Below are positions 53,993 through 61,797 of a stretch of 64,000 bases of DNA, piece after piece (the first letter of the stretch is position 1; each line of letters opens with the position of its first letter). Under the pieces are notes generated by a model. That model had not been told where the DNA came from and ran no database searches. It saw nothing but the letters and a program-made list of their open reading frames with translations. The position numbers and the translations under genes were made by a program. The stretch lies in NCBI GenBank assembly GCA_017521925.1, contig JAFXBG010000021.1:1-64000 (forward strand), written 5' to 3'. The DNA comes from Clostridia bacterium. Lineage in GTDB: Bacteria; Bacillota; Clostridia; Oscillospirales; Acutalibacteraceae.

Positions 53993-54033
53993 AAAGGACT
54001 ATGTTATCTTAAGGATATATAGTCCTTTTTTTA
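53993..54033 (+). terminator. tRNA cluster terminator, second copy
   Basis: AAAGGACTAT / ATAGTCCTTT stem followed by TTTT. Stem and loop resemble the terminator at 53519. Confidence 0.78.
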
Positions 54034-54038
54034 TATTT

Positions 54039-54074
54039 AAAAAAACCGCCGAGGCTTGCAAAAACCTCGGCGGT
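54039..54074 (-). terminator. Terminator of the cobalamin-uptake operon
   Basis: Minus-strand ACCGCCGAGG / CCTCGGCGGT stem followed by T6. Confidence 0.88.
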
Positions 54075-54078
54075 AATT

Positions 54079-54591
54079 TTAATATATATACTTCTCAGCT
54101 TTTCTTAATACTGCAATAATAGGGCAGATTAATAAACCGCATACAAGATTGCTTATTCCGTGAATCAAATCAAAAGGCAGTCCCGATATAATCCACGCAA
54201 CAGTAGCCTCAAAGCTTAAACCGAAAAACAGAGCCTGAGCAGGGGCATAAAGCAAGCCATATAAGAATCCGTGTAAACCGCAAAGTCCACAGTAGATAAA
54301 TGGCTTTGCTCTTTTTGGTAAGCTTTTGGGTAAAAGCATTGTTGCTCCCCAAAGAATTGTCCAGATGTAAAGGTAGGGTACCCACCACACATTAAAGCCT
54401 GCGAAAAGTCCGTTTAAAAGAACATAGATATAAATGGGATACAGCGCCTTTTGCCGATATACAACTGTAATTGCTATGGTGAAAACTCCCAGCAAATGAA
54501 TGTTTGGCAAAAATTCCATAAGCATTTTGGAAGCAAACATCATTGCTCCAAGCATACCGAAAACCGCTATTTCTTTAATGTTAAGTTTCAT
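54079..54591 (-). CDS. ECF transporter S component, predicted cobalamin-specific
   Basis: This 170-residue membrane protein has about six helices and the small size and AVFGMLGAMMFASK-type first helix of ECF S components, the substrate-binding subunits that work with a shared energising module. The cobalamin riboswitch upstream and the DUF4430 lipoprotein gene next door point to vitamin B12 or a precursor. It starts at TAATG, one base overlapping the preceding stop. The ATPase and EcfT subunits are not in the window, as is usual for group II ECF systems. Confidence 0.82.
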   Translation of the reverse strand: MKLNIKEIAVFGMLGAMMFASKMLMEFLPNIHLLGVFTIAITVVYRQKALYPIYIYVLLNGLFAGFNVWWVPYLYIWTILWGATMLLPKSLPKRAKPFIYCGLCGLHGFLYGLLYAPAQALFFGLSFEATVAWIISGLPFDLIHGISNLVCGLLICPIIAVLRKAEKYIY

Positions 54592-55043
54592 TACTCAACT
54601 TTTAAAGCGTATGACTTGCCGCTTTCGATTTTGGTGACATCAACGCCCGTTGAGGCGTATTCGCCGTCAATGTAAAACGCCCAGTACTTGCCGTCTTTGT
54701 CAAAATCGGCGGTAATGCCGTTGACGGTCTTTACATAAAGACCGTAAGGGCCTTCGTCACCTTCTAAAAGACCAAGTTCCATAAGTGCTTCGCCAACGGT
54801 TTCTTTGTTTGTGTGAATTTCAAATGAACTTTCAACGCCGTCGTAGTCTGTAACCGTAAGGTCAAAGACTTTTTCACCCTCTCCGAGAACAGTAACACCT
54901 GTTGATGAAGTGGTAACTAATGGCGTTTCTGTTTCGGTTGGTTTATTGTTGTCACCACAACCTGCTGAAACAAGTGCTATAGCCGCAATAAGCACAGTCA
55001 GGAGGCAAAGTGACAAAATTTTCTTAAAATTTGTCATCTTCAT
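54591..55043 (-). CDS. DUF4430 lipoprotein, predicted cobalamin-binding
   Basis: This 150-residue surface lipoprotein has a signal at residues 1-28 with lipobox VSAGC, a Thr-rich linker, and one DUF4430 domain (about 60-150). DUF4430 resembles the C-terminal domain of transcobalamin-like proteins; TVGEALMELGL and YWAFYIDGEYAS are typical. Behind a cobalamin riboswitch and ahead of an S component, it probably captures corrinoids at the cell surface; this is inferred. AGGAG precedes the ATG. Confidence 0.82.
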   Translation of the reverse strand: MKMTNFKKILSLCLLTVLIAAIALVSAGCGDNNKPTETETPLVTTSSTGVTVLGEGEKVFDLTVTDYDGVESSFEIHTNKETVGEALMELGLLEGDEGPYGLYVKTVNGITADFDKDGKYWAFYIDGEYASTGVDVTKIESGKSYALKVE

Positions 55044-55074
55044 ATTTTTCTCCTATAAATTATATTTCCTCACT

Positions 55075-55262
55075 TTGTCGGCACTCGCAACTTTTGCGTG
55101 AAGATTTTGCCTTAAAAATATTCCGACTCGGTACATAATACTTTCACCTTCTCAGGGGATGCCCAATGGTTTGTCTTCTGTTTGCGGCACAGAATAGAAA
55201 GTATTAAAAACGTACCTTACGGCGACGGGCTCGTACAGGATTTTCACCTGTTTCCTTTTAAG
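55075..55262 (-). promoter_or_regulatory. Cobalamin riboswitch
   Basis: On the minus strand, AAAAGGAAACAGGTGAAAAT at the 5' end matches the conserved opening of the cobalamin aptamer, followed by CCTGT, CGAGCCCGTCGCCGTAA, GGGCATCCCCTGAGAAGGTG and a GAGTCGGAATATTTT segment before the gene. It sits directly upstream of the DUF4430/S-component operon and should lower expression when B12 is plentiful. Confidence 0.85.
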
Positions 55263-55270
55263 ACTTTCAT

Positions 55271-55299
55271 ATTGTATCATAATCTACAGAAAGCTTCAA
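55271..55299 (-). promoter_or_regulatory. Promoter of the cobalamin-uptake operon
   Basis: Minus-strand TTGAAG (55299-55294), 17-nt spacer, TACAAT (55276-55271), just upstream of the riboswitch. Confidence 0.78.
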
Positions 55300-55392
55300 T
55301 ATTATGGCGAATATTTCTCAAAATCCGTTTATTGCAGAAATCCTTTTAAAGTAATAAAATATTACAGGTACTTAAAAGGGGATAGAAAATAT

Positions 55393-56532
55393 ATGAAAGC
55401 CATAAGTTTTAAAAGTATTTTTTCAAAAGTAATACTCTTTGTCAAAAAAAATCCGGTGCTAACAATTGCCTTTTTTGCGGCTGTAACCACCTGCTTTTTT
55501 GTGCCAATCGATAGGGAATATCTTAACTATTTTGATTATAAAACCCTTACATGCCTTTTCTGCGTTTTAGCAGTGGTCTGTGCCCTTAAAAACGTAAACT
55601 TTTTCTATGTTTTGGCACGGAAAATCGTAGAACTTTTCAGAAATGCAAGGCTGGCTATACTTGCACTTGTATACATAACTTTCATAGGTTCAATGCTTAT
55701 CGCCAACGATATGGCACTTTTAACTTTTTTACCCTTGGGATATTTTGTTCTTCATACAACTCAGAAAGAAAAGTATATGGCGTTCACCTTTATAATGCAG
55801 AATATAGCGGCCAATTTAGGTGGAATGTTAACACCCTTCGGCAACCCTCAGAATCTTTATTTGTACTCTAAATTCAACATTCCCACAGGTGAGTTTACGC
55901 TGATAATGTTACCGCCTTTTCTTTTATCTGTAGCACTTATAACCCTTTGCTGTCTTGTTTTTGTCAAGGCTGAAAAGCTTTTACTGCCCAGCAAAAAAAT
56001 ATATCTGAGTCCCAGACGCACAGGTGTGTATCTTCTTTTGTTTGCTTTATCAATTCTTATAGTCTTCAGAGGAATTCCTTATTGGATAGGTCTTATTATC
56101 ATTCCCATTGCCATTGGAATTCTCGACTATAAGGCACTTAAGGCTGTCGACTACGGTCTTTTGTTTACCTTTGTATTTTTCTTTATTTTTTCGGGCAATA
56201 TGTCCCGCATTGAAGCTGTCAGGGAGCTTTTCTCATCACTTCTTGAAAAAAACACCTTGCTTGTAAGTGTTACATCCTGTCAGGTAATAAGTAACGTACC
56301 CTCAGCAATTTTACTTTCACAGTTTACTGAAAATTATGCAGATTTGCTTGTTGGTGTTAATATTGGTGGCACAGGTACACTTATTGCATCTTTGGCAAGC
56401 CTGATTACTTTCCGCGAGTATAATAGGGTAAAACCTGGCAGAACATTAAGATATGTAGCTGAATTCTCACTTTTTAATTTCAGTTTTCTGATTATTCTCA
56501 CAACATTTATGATGTTTATAAACTCAATCTGA
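55393..56532 (+). CDS. SLC13/ArsB-type anion permease
   Basis: This 379-residue membrane protein of the ion transporter superfamily has about ten helices. NDMALLTFLPLG near residue 110 and TPFGNPQNLYLY near 148 correspond to the conserved substrate/sodium-site hairpins; the second half has SNVPSAILLSQF near 300 and NIGGTGTLIASLAS near 325, the inverted-repeat counterpart. The transported anion (dicarboxylate, citrate or other) cannot be read. AAGGGG precedes the ATG. Confidence 0.85.
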   Translation: MKAISFKSIFSKVILFVKKNPVLTIAFFAAVTTCFFVPIDREYLNYFDYKTLTCLFCVLAVVCALKNVNFFYVLARKIVELFRNARLAILALVYITFIGSMLIANDMALLTFLPLGYFVLHTTQKEKYMAFTFIMQNIAANLGGMLTPFGNPQNLYLYSKFNIPTGEFTLIMLPPFLLSVALITLCCLVFVKAEKLLLPSKKIYLSPRRTGVYLLLFALSILIVFRGIPYWIGLIIIPIAIGILDYKALKAVDYGLLFTFVFFFIFSGNMSRIEAVRELFSSLLEKNTLLVSVTSCQVISNVPSAILLSQFTENYADLLVGVNIGGTGTLIASLASLITFREYNRVKPGRTLRYVAEFSLFNFSFLIILTTFMMFINSI

Positions 56533-56541
56533 GGAACTAAA

Positions 56542-57411
56542 ATGAATACAAAAATCACAGACGTAAGAGCCGTAAAGGGCGATAGTGCCTTTCTTATTGA
56601 CGACGGCAAAACCTCGATATTATATGATTCAGGCTTTGGTTTTACAGGCTTTCAGGTAGCAGATAATATTAAAAGCGAGCTGAAAGGCAGAAGCCTCGAC
56701 TATATTTTTCTCACTCATTCTCATTACGACCATGCTTTAGGTTCAGCTTATGTATTAAACCGATTTAAAGATGCAAAGATTGTAGCAGGGGAGTATGCTG
56801 TAAAGATTTTCAGTAAACCCACCGCAAAAGCTCTGATGCGTGACCTTGACAGAAAGTTTGCCATTAAAAACGGAGTTTCCGATTACGAAGACTTAACCGA
56901 TAATTTAACAGTTCATATTGCTGTCAAAGATGGTGATATAATCAAAGCAGGGGATATGGAGTTTACCGCCCTCAATCTTACAGGACATACCAGGTGCTCC
57001 GTAGGTTATTATCTTAAAAGCGAAAAGCTTTTATTAAGTACAGAGTCATTGGGGGTATATACCGAAGATGGTGAGGTTGTACCTTCCTATCTTGTCGGTT
57101 ATCAGATGGTTATCGATTCAATAAAACGTGTGCAGAGCCTTGATGTAGAAAAAATCCTTATTCCGCATTATGGTGTAATTGTGGGAGCTGAAGCAAAAGC
57201 TTACCTTGATAAAGCTCTCGAAAATGCATCTCAGACTGCTAAGGAAATTGTAAGAATTTTAAAATCAGGCGGCGGTAAAGATGATGCCGTAGATTATTTC
57301 GTAGCTAAATACTACAAAGGTAAGGTTAAGGAAATTTATCCTTATGATGCTATGATGCTTAACACAAGCATCACAGTAAACCTTATTGAAAAAGAACTTG
57401 TGAATATATAA
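56542..57411 (+). CDS. Metallo-beta-lactamase-fold hydrolase
   Basis: This 289-residue metal-dependent hydrolase has the core motif THSHYDHAL near residue 60, LTGHTRCSVGYYL near 140 (third metal ligand His) and IPHYG near 210. It resembles glyoxalase-II-like or lactonase-type members; substrate is unknown. TGAGGAAC precedes the ATG, 9 nt after the permease gene, so the two are cotranscribed. The C-terminal 60 residues are helical. Confidence 0.87.
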   Translation: MNTKITDVRAVKGDSAFLIDDGKTSILYDSGFGFTGFQVADNIKSELKGRSLDYIFLTHSHYDHALGSAYVLNRFKDAKIVAGEYAVKIFSKPTAKALMRDLDRKFAIKNGVSDYEDLTDNLTVHIAVKDGDIIKAGDMEFTALNLTGHTRCSVGYYLKSEKLLLSTESLGVYTEDGEVVPSYLVGYQMVIDSIKRVQSLDVEKILIPHYGVIVGAEAKAYLDKALENASQTAKEIVRILKSGGGKDDAVDYFVAKYYKGKVKEIYPYDAMMLNTSITVNLIEKELVNI

Positions 57412-57412
57412 A

Positions 57413-57448
57413 AAGTGCCGACCTTGCTTGATGCAAAGTCGGCATTTT
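57413..57448. terminator. Bidirectional terminator
   Basis: TGCCGAC-c-TTGC / GCAA-a-GTCGGCA stem has an A-run on the left and T-run on the right. It lies between the MBL gene and the convergent regulator gene. Confidence 0.85.
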
Positions 57449-57467
57449 AATTTAGCTGTTAATTATT

Positions 57468-58550
57468 TCAATCGGCTTTACGTTTTGCTCTGCGTACTCG
57501 GTTTATGTGCCTTTCAAAGCTTCCGCTTTCAATAAGCTCACAAAGTACATATTGGTCAAGCACAGGCACTGTGCAGGAGTAAAATCCCAGCTTTTCGGTA
57601 AAATCCTTCAGTAAATTTTCCGGTAGTACCATATAGCCGATTCGCATAGATGGAGCAATGGTTTCTGAAAAAGTATTAAGATAAATAACCCTGCCGTTTT
57701 CTGAAAGTGAAAATACCGTATCCTCGTTTTTCTTTGATACAGTAAGTTCTGCTGCGTAGTTGTCCTCTACAATAAAACCTTTACGATTTTCTGCCCATCT
57801 TAGGTATTCTTGCCTTTTGCTTACAGTTGCGGTAATACCTGAAGGAAAGCTGTTAAAAGGCGTAATATGCAGTACAGTAGCCGCCGTACGGTTAAGTTCA
57901 GTAGTTTTAATTCCGTTACCGCCTAAGTTAAGCATATCTGTTTTAACATTGTTTGCAGAGTATACTTTACGGATTTTTTCATAAGACGGATTTTCCAAAG
58001 CGAAAATCCTGTTCTTGCCCAAAAGCTGTAAAATCAGGCTGTAAAGGTATTCGGCACCTGCACCGACTATAATCTGTTCCTTTGAAACCCTTATACCATT
58101 ACTGCGGAAAAGGTATTCAGCTATAGCACCTCTCAGTTCTTCAAGTCCCTGATTGGGTGAACGCTTAAGGATTTCGCTATCTTTATCGATTAATACTTTC
58201 CTCACGGCTTTTTGCAAAACTGATACAGGAAAGTCACACTCGGCTTTTTTTCGGCTTGTCTTTAAGATTTGGGGCTCTGAGTGTGAATCTATAGTGGATA
58301 AAAAGTCGCTTTCTTTGTAGATTACAAAGTATCCGCTTCGCTCCTTGGCTTCAATATAACCCTCGTCGCAGAGTATTGAATAAGCATGCTCAACGGTAAT
58401 AACGCTAACACCTGTTTCCTCGCACATAAGCCTTTTTGACGGTAATTTACTGCCAAATCTGATTGCTCCGCTTACTATGTCTTTTTTTATCTGTTCATAA
58501 ATCTGCAAATAGGCAAATTTGCCCTCTGAAACATTTATGCTGTACTTCAT
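57468..58550 (-). CDS. MocR-type GntR/aminotransferase regulator, C-terminally short
   Basis: This 360-residue protein has a GntR winged helix at residues 15-75 (FAYLQIYEQIKKDIVSG, LMCEETGVSVITVEHAY) and a fold-type-I aminotransferase-like domain. SPNQGLEELRGAIAEYL, a VGAGAEYLYSL segment, NPSYE and VEDNYAAEL are seen. It ends at ERHINRVRRAKRKAD, where full-length MocR proteins normally continue for roughly 80-100 residues. The stop, a second in-frame stop and a terminator follow at once, so the end is real in this sequence. ATG 58550 is preferred over GTG 58562. Confidence 0.85.
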   Translation of the reverse strand: MKYSINVSEGKFAYLQIYEQIKKDIVSGAIRFGSKLPSKRLMCEETGVSVITVEHAYSILCDEGYIEAKERSGYFVIYKESDFLSTIDSHSEPQILKTSRKKAECDFPVSVLQKAVRKVLIDKDSEILKRSPNQGLEELRGAIAEYLFRSNGIRVSKEQIIVGAGAEYLYSLILQLLGKNRIFALENPSYEKIRKVYSANNVKTDMLNLGGNGIKTTELNRTAATVLHITPFNSFPSGITATVSKRQEYLRWAENRKGFIVEDNYAAELTVSKKNEDTVFSLSENGRVIYLNTFSETIAPSMRIGYMVLPENLLKDFTEKLGFYSCTVPVLDQYVLCELIESGSFERHINRVRRAKRKAD

Positions 58551-58597
58551 CTGATAATACACAACCTTTTGGTTTTTATAAATAACATATTACCAAA

Positions 58598-58626
58598 ATT
58601 ATATTTATATTTTATAATAATGTCAA
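58598..58626 (-). promoter_or_regulatory. Promoter of the MocR-type gene
   Basis: Minus-strand TTGACA (58626-58621), 17-nt spacer, TATAAT (58603-58598): perfect consensus. A TTTTGGT / ACCAAAA inverted repeat (58567-58597) overlaps the expected transcription start. Confidence 0.85.
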
Positions 58627-58676
58627 TGGAATTTGATACATAAAAAATATTCTGTAAAATCCGACATTATTTTACA

Positions 58677-58692
58677 ATTTGTCTATACAAAT
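58677..58692. promoter_or_regulatory. GntR-type operator-like palindrome
   Basis: ATTTGT-CTAT-ACAAAT contains GTCTATAC, matching the GT-N-TA-N-AC core of GntR-family operators. It lies between the divergent MocR and DUF4358 genes and just upstream of a TAGAAT -10-like box (58707-58712), so it may control either gene. Confidence 0.55.
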
Positions 58693-58743
58693 GGAAATTG
58701 ATGTGATAGAATAAGCCTACAAAATTATATTGGAGGTTATTTT

Positions 58744-59232
58744 ATGAAAAAAATTTTTGTTCCTGTATTAGCGATTTTTATGTGTGTGTGCCTGCTTACA
58801 GCTTGCGGTAACACAAAAACACTTAACGATACACCTCTTTCAGAAGCTATGGATAAAATCAATGCCGAAGTGTTTGGCGGCACAGAGAATATGAGGGTTA
58901 TCGATTCTCTCGATAAGCTTGAGCTTTACTACGATATTGACCCTGCTGACGTTAAGGAGTTTGCCGCCGAGGTTGCTAAAAATTCCGCAACAGAGATTGA
59001 CGAGGTTATCTTGATAAAAGCAGTTGACGAAGAAGCTGCAAAACGCGTTGCTGAGAAACTCGAACTTCGACTCCAGGCTCAGAAAGACCTTTGTGCAAGC
59101 TACTCTGCCGAACTTTTGGCAGTTGCCGATAAATGTTCCGTGCGGACTCAGGGTGGCGTGCTGGTATCTCTTATTATTACAGAGCAGTACGACACAGCAA
59201 TCAAAATCTGTGACGATTTACTTTTCGGCTAA
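58744..59232 (+). CDS. DUF4358 lipoprotein
   Basis: This 162-residue lipoprotein (lipobox LTAC, Cys at about residue 21) has a DUF4358 domain: an acidic helical region, YYDIDPADVKEFAAEV near residue 65, EVILIKAVDEEAAKRVAEKL near 95 and a final beta segment. The family is common in Clostridia with no known function. TTGGAGG precedes the ATG. It is divergent from the MocR-type gene and could be its target. Confidence 0.85.
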   Translation: MKKIFVPVLAIFMCVCLLTACGNTKTLNDTPLSEAMDKINAEVFGGTENMRVIDSLDKLELYYDIDPADVKEFAAEVAKNSATEIDEVILIKAVDEEAAKRVAEKLELRLQAQKDLCASYSAELLAVADKCSVRTQGGVLVSLIITEQYDTAIKICDDLLFG

Positions 59233-59240
59233 ATTTACTA

Positions 59241-59276
59241 AACACCGTCGTTTATGTTAACGGCGGTGTTTTATTA
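59241..59276 (+). terminator. Terminator of the DUF4358 gene
   Basis: AACACCGTCGTT / AACGGCGGTGTT stem with a short loop is followed by TTATTATT. Confidence 0.8.
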
Positions 59277-59308
59277 TTGCTTGATGCTGTTTTAATTCTT
59301 CAATCGTA

Positions 59309-59337
59309 TTGATACAAAAAAATTTTTATGTTACAAT
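59309..59337 (+). promoter_or_regulatory. Promoter of pcrA
   Basis: TTGATA (59309-59314), 17-nt spacer, TACAAT (59332-59337), 31 nt before the start codon. Confidence 0.8.
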
Positions 59338-59368
59338 GGTTAAAGTTATTTGAAGGGATTTTTTAGTT

Positions 59369-61606
59369 ATGGATACTCAGGAAATAAGAAAGCATTTTTC
59401 TAAAATGAACGATATGCAGCAGAAAGCTGTTTTTCATACCGAGGGTCCTCTGCTTATTCTGGCAGGTGCAGGCTCGGGCAAAACCACCGTGCTTGTTAAC
59501 CGTATTGCCTATATTCTGCAGTGCGGTCTTTGCGAGCCCTGGCAGATTTTGGCTATTACCTTTACCAATAAGGCGGCTACAGAACTTAAAGAGCGAATCT
59601 GCAAGTCTGTGCCTGAGGGCGGTGCTGATATCTGGGCAGCTACTTTTCACTCTACCTGTGCCAGAATTTTACGTCGCTTTGGCGACAGAATAGGCTACGG
59701 CTCTCACTTTACAATTTACGATACCGACGATCAGCGTCGCCTCATGAAGGATATCTTAAAAGAGCTTAACGTTGACGAAAAAATGCTTCCTCACCGTAAA
59801 GTCCTTGCTGCTATTTCTTCTGCAAAGGACGAAATGAAATCTCCTGAGCAGATGAAAACGGAGTCTTCTTTTGATGTTCGCCAGCAGACAATTGCCAAAG
59901 CCTACGGCATCTATCAGAAAAAGCTTAAAGATGCCAACGCAATGGATTTTGATGATATGCTTTTAAACACCGTTCTTCTTTTTGAAGAGCATAAGGATGT
60001 TTTAGAGCTTTATCAGCATCAGTTCAAATACATCATGGTAGACGAGTATCAGGACACAAACCGCGTTCAGTACCGTTTTGTAAGTTTGCTTGCTGGCGGT
60101 TCAGGCAATATCTGCGTAGTGGGTGACGACGACCAGAGTATTTACAAATTCCGAGGTGCAACTATTGAGAATATTCTTTCCTTTGAGGATACTTTCAAAA
60201 GCTCATCTGTAATACGTCTGGAGCAGAATTACAGAAGCACTAAGAACATCCTAGCTGCCGCTAACGATGTTATTCAGAATAATAAACAGCGAAAGGGCAA
60301 AACCCTATGGACACAGAACGAAGAAGGAGAAAAAATCACCCTTCATACAGCTTACGACGAAAGGGAAGAGGCTCGATTTGTTGCCGACACAATTCTTGAC
60401 GAAGTTGCAAAGGGTGCAAACTTCTCAGACTTTGCTGTTCTTTATCGTATGAATGCCCAGTCAAACTCAGTTGAGCAGGCTTTAGCCAGAGCAGGTGTAC
60501 CTCATCGTATTATCGGCGGTCACCGTTTCTATGACCGTGAAGAAATCAAGGATATGACAGCGTATCTGCAGGTTATCAACAATCCTGACGACAGCCTGCG
60601 TTTAAGCCGTATAATCAATAAGCCAAAAAGAGGAATAGGTGACACCACCGTTGGCAGAGCTCTTGATATTGGTGCCGGTATAGGCGAAAGTCTTTTTGAA
60701 GTAATCGGTCATGCTTCGGATTTTCCTGAGCTTTCCAGAAGTGCCGCAAAGCTAATGGCTTTTCATAGTTTGATTGCAGGTCTTATTGAAGCTTCAAACG
60801 ACGATGATACAACTCTCGGAGAATTATATAATCTTATCTTAGAGCATACAGATTACAAGAATTACCTCAAAGCAGAAAAAGAAAACGCCGACGAACGAAT
60901 TGAGAACATCGACGAATTGCTTTCTAATATAAACACCTTTGAGCATGAATACGGCGAAGAGGCTAATCTTTCAGCTTTTTTAGAGGAAATTTCACTGCAG
61001 ACAGATATTGATAACTATGATGCTGAGGCAGACTGTGCTACAATGATGACCCTTCATTCTTCAAAAGGCCTTGAATTTCCCACAGTCTTTCTTATCGGTA
61101 TGGAAGAGGGTATCTTTCCCTCAATGGCAGCATTGATGTCAGGCGAAGAGCTTGACGAAGAACATCGCCTTGCTTACGTTGGCATAACCCGTGCCAAGAA
61201 AAAGCTTTACCTTACCTGCACCCGCAGTCGTATGCTTTTCGGCTCAACCCAGCACAATAAAGTAAGCCGCTTTGCTGAGGAAATCAGCGAACAGTATCTT
61301 GAGCGTACAGGTGTTACCAAAGCTTTCGGCTCAGCTGAGAATTCTTATTCTTCTTCTAAAATCGGAATAGGCACAACAGCTAAATCCGCTTATAACCCTT
61401 ACGGAGTCAAGAAGCCTGCAAGCAGTACCAATGCCGCCACTGGTAATTCCTACAAAGTGGGTGACAAGGTAAAGCACAAGGTTTTCGGTATTGGTATGGT
61501 TATCAAGGCAGAGCCTATGGGTAAAGACACTATGATGGAAATTTCCTTCGAAAGCGTGGGTACAAAAACCCTTATGGCAAATTTCAGCAAAATGGAGAAA
61601 ATATAA
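59369..61606 (+). CDS. pcrA: PcrA/UvrD-type superfamily 1 DNA helicase
   Basis: This 745-residue 3'-5' helicase acts in nucleotide excision repair, plasmid rolling-circle replication and removal of RecA. All motifs are present: Q-motif near residue 16, Walker A AGAGSGKTTVL near 33, VDEYQDTN near 225, GDDDQSIYKFRGA near 252, the LEQNYRST motif near 290, LHSSKGLEFPTVFL near 565 and VGITRAKKKLYL near 610. The C-terminal Tudor-like module (VGDKVKHKVFGIGMV) binds RNA polymerase. The TAA abuts repeat copy F. An AAGGGA site precedes the ATG. Confidence 0.95.
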   Translation: MDTQEIRKHFSKMNDMQQKAVFHTEGPLLILAGAGSGKTTVLVNRIAYILQCGLCEPWQILAITFTNKAATELKERICKSVPEGGADIWAATFHSTCARILRRFGDRIGYGSHFTIYDTDDQRRLMKDILKELNVDEKMLPHRKVLAAISSAKDEMKSPEQMKTESSFDVRQQTIAKAYGIYQKKLKDANAMDFDDMLLNTVLLFEEHKDVLELYQHQFKYIMVDEYQDTNRVQYRFVSLLAGGSGNICVVGDDDQSIYKFRGATIENILSFEDTFKSSSVIRLEQNYRSTKNILAAANDVIQNNKQRKGKTLWTQNEEGEKITLHTAYDEREEARFVADTILDEVAKGANFSDFAVLYRMNAQSNSVEQALARAGVPHRIIGGHRFYDREEIKDMTAYLQVINNPDDSLRLSRIINKPKRGIGDTTVGRALDIGAGIGESLFEVIGHASDFPELSRSAAKLMAFHSLIAGLIEASNDDDTTLGELYNLILEHTDYKNYLKAEKENADERIENIDELLSNINTFEHEYGEEANLSAFLEEISLQTDIDNYDAEADCATMMTLHSSKGLEFPTVFLIGMEEGIFPSMAALMSGEELDEEHRLAYVGITRAKKKLYLTCTRSRMLFGSTQHNKVSRFAEEISEQYLERTGVTKAFGSAENSYSSSKIGIGTTAKSAYNPYGVKKPASSTNAATGNSYKVGDKVKHKVFGIGMVIKAEPMGKDTMMEISFESVGTKTLMANFSKMEKI

Positions 61607-61677
61607 TCGCAAGCCATGGTGTGGGTTCGCCTAGAGACAGGTTAACTTTAAGTATACCTTTTATCAACACGGACTGA
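61607..61677 (+). repeat. Stop-codon-abutting repeat, copy F
   Basis: The element follows the pcrA TAA. Stem 1 is degraded (AAGCCATGG), but GGGTTCGCCTAGAGACAGGT, the AGGT...ACCT stem and a TATCAACACGG end are kept. Confidence 0.72.
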
Positions 61678-61706
61678 AAAATATAAATAAACACAAATAA
61701 GAAATT

Positions 61707-61742
61707 AGAGTGGATGTTTTGTCAGCATCTGCTCTTTTTTTA
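61707..61742 (+). terminator. Terminator of pcrA
   Basis: A 10-bp stem AGAGTGGATG / CATCTGCTCT (two wobble pairs) is followed by T7. Confidence 0.75.
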
Positions 61743-61797
61743 TCACAAATAAAGAGAATACCCATAGTATGAAGTAAAAACTATTCGGAGGTAGCTT

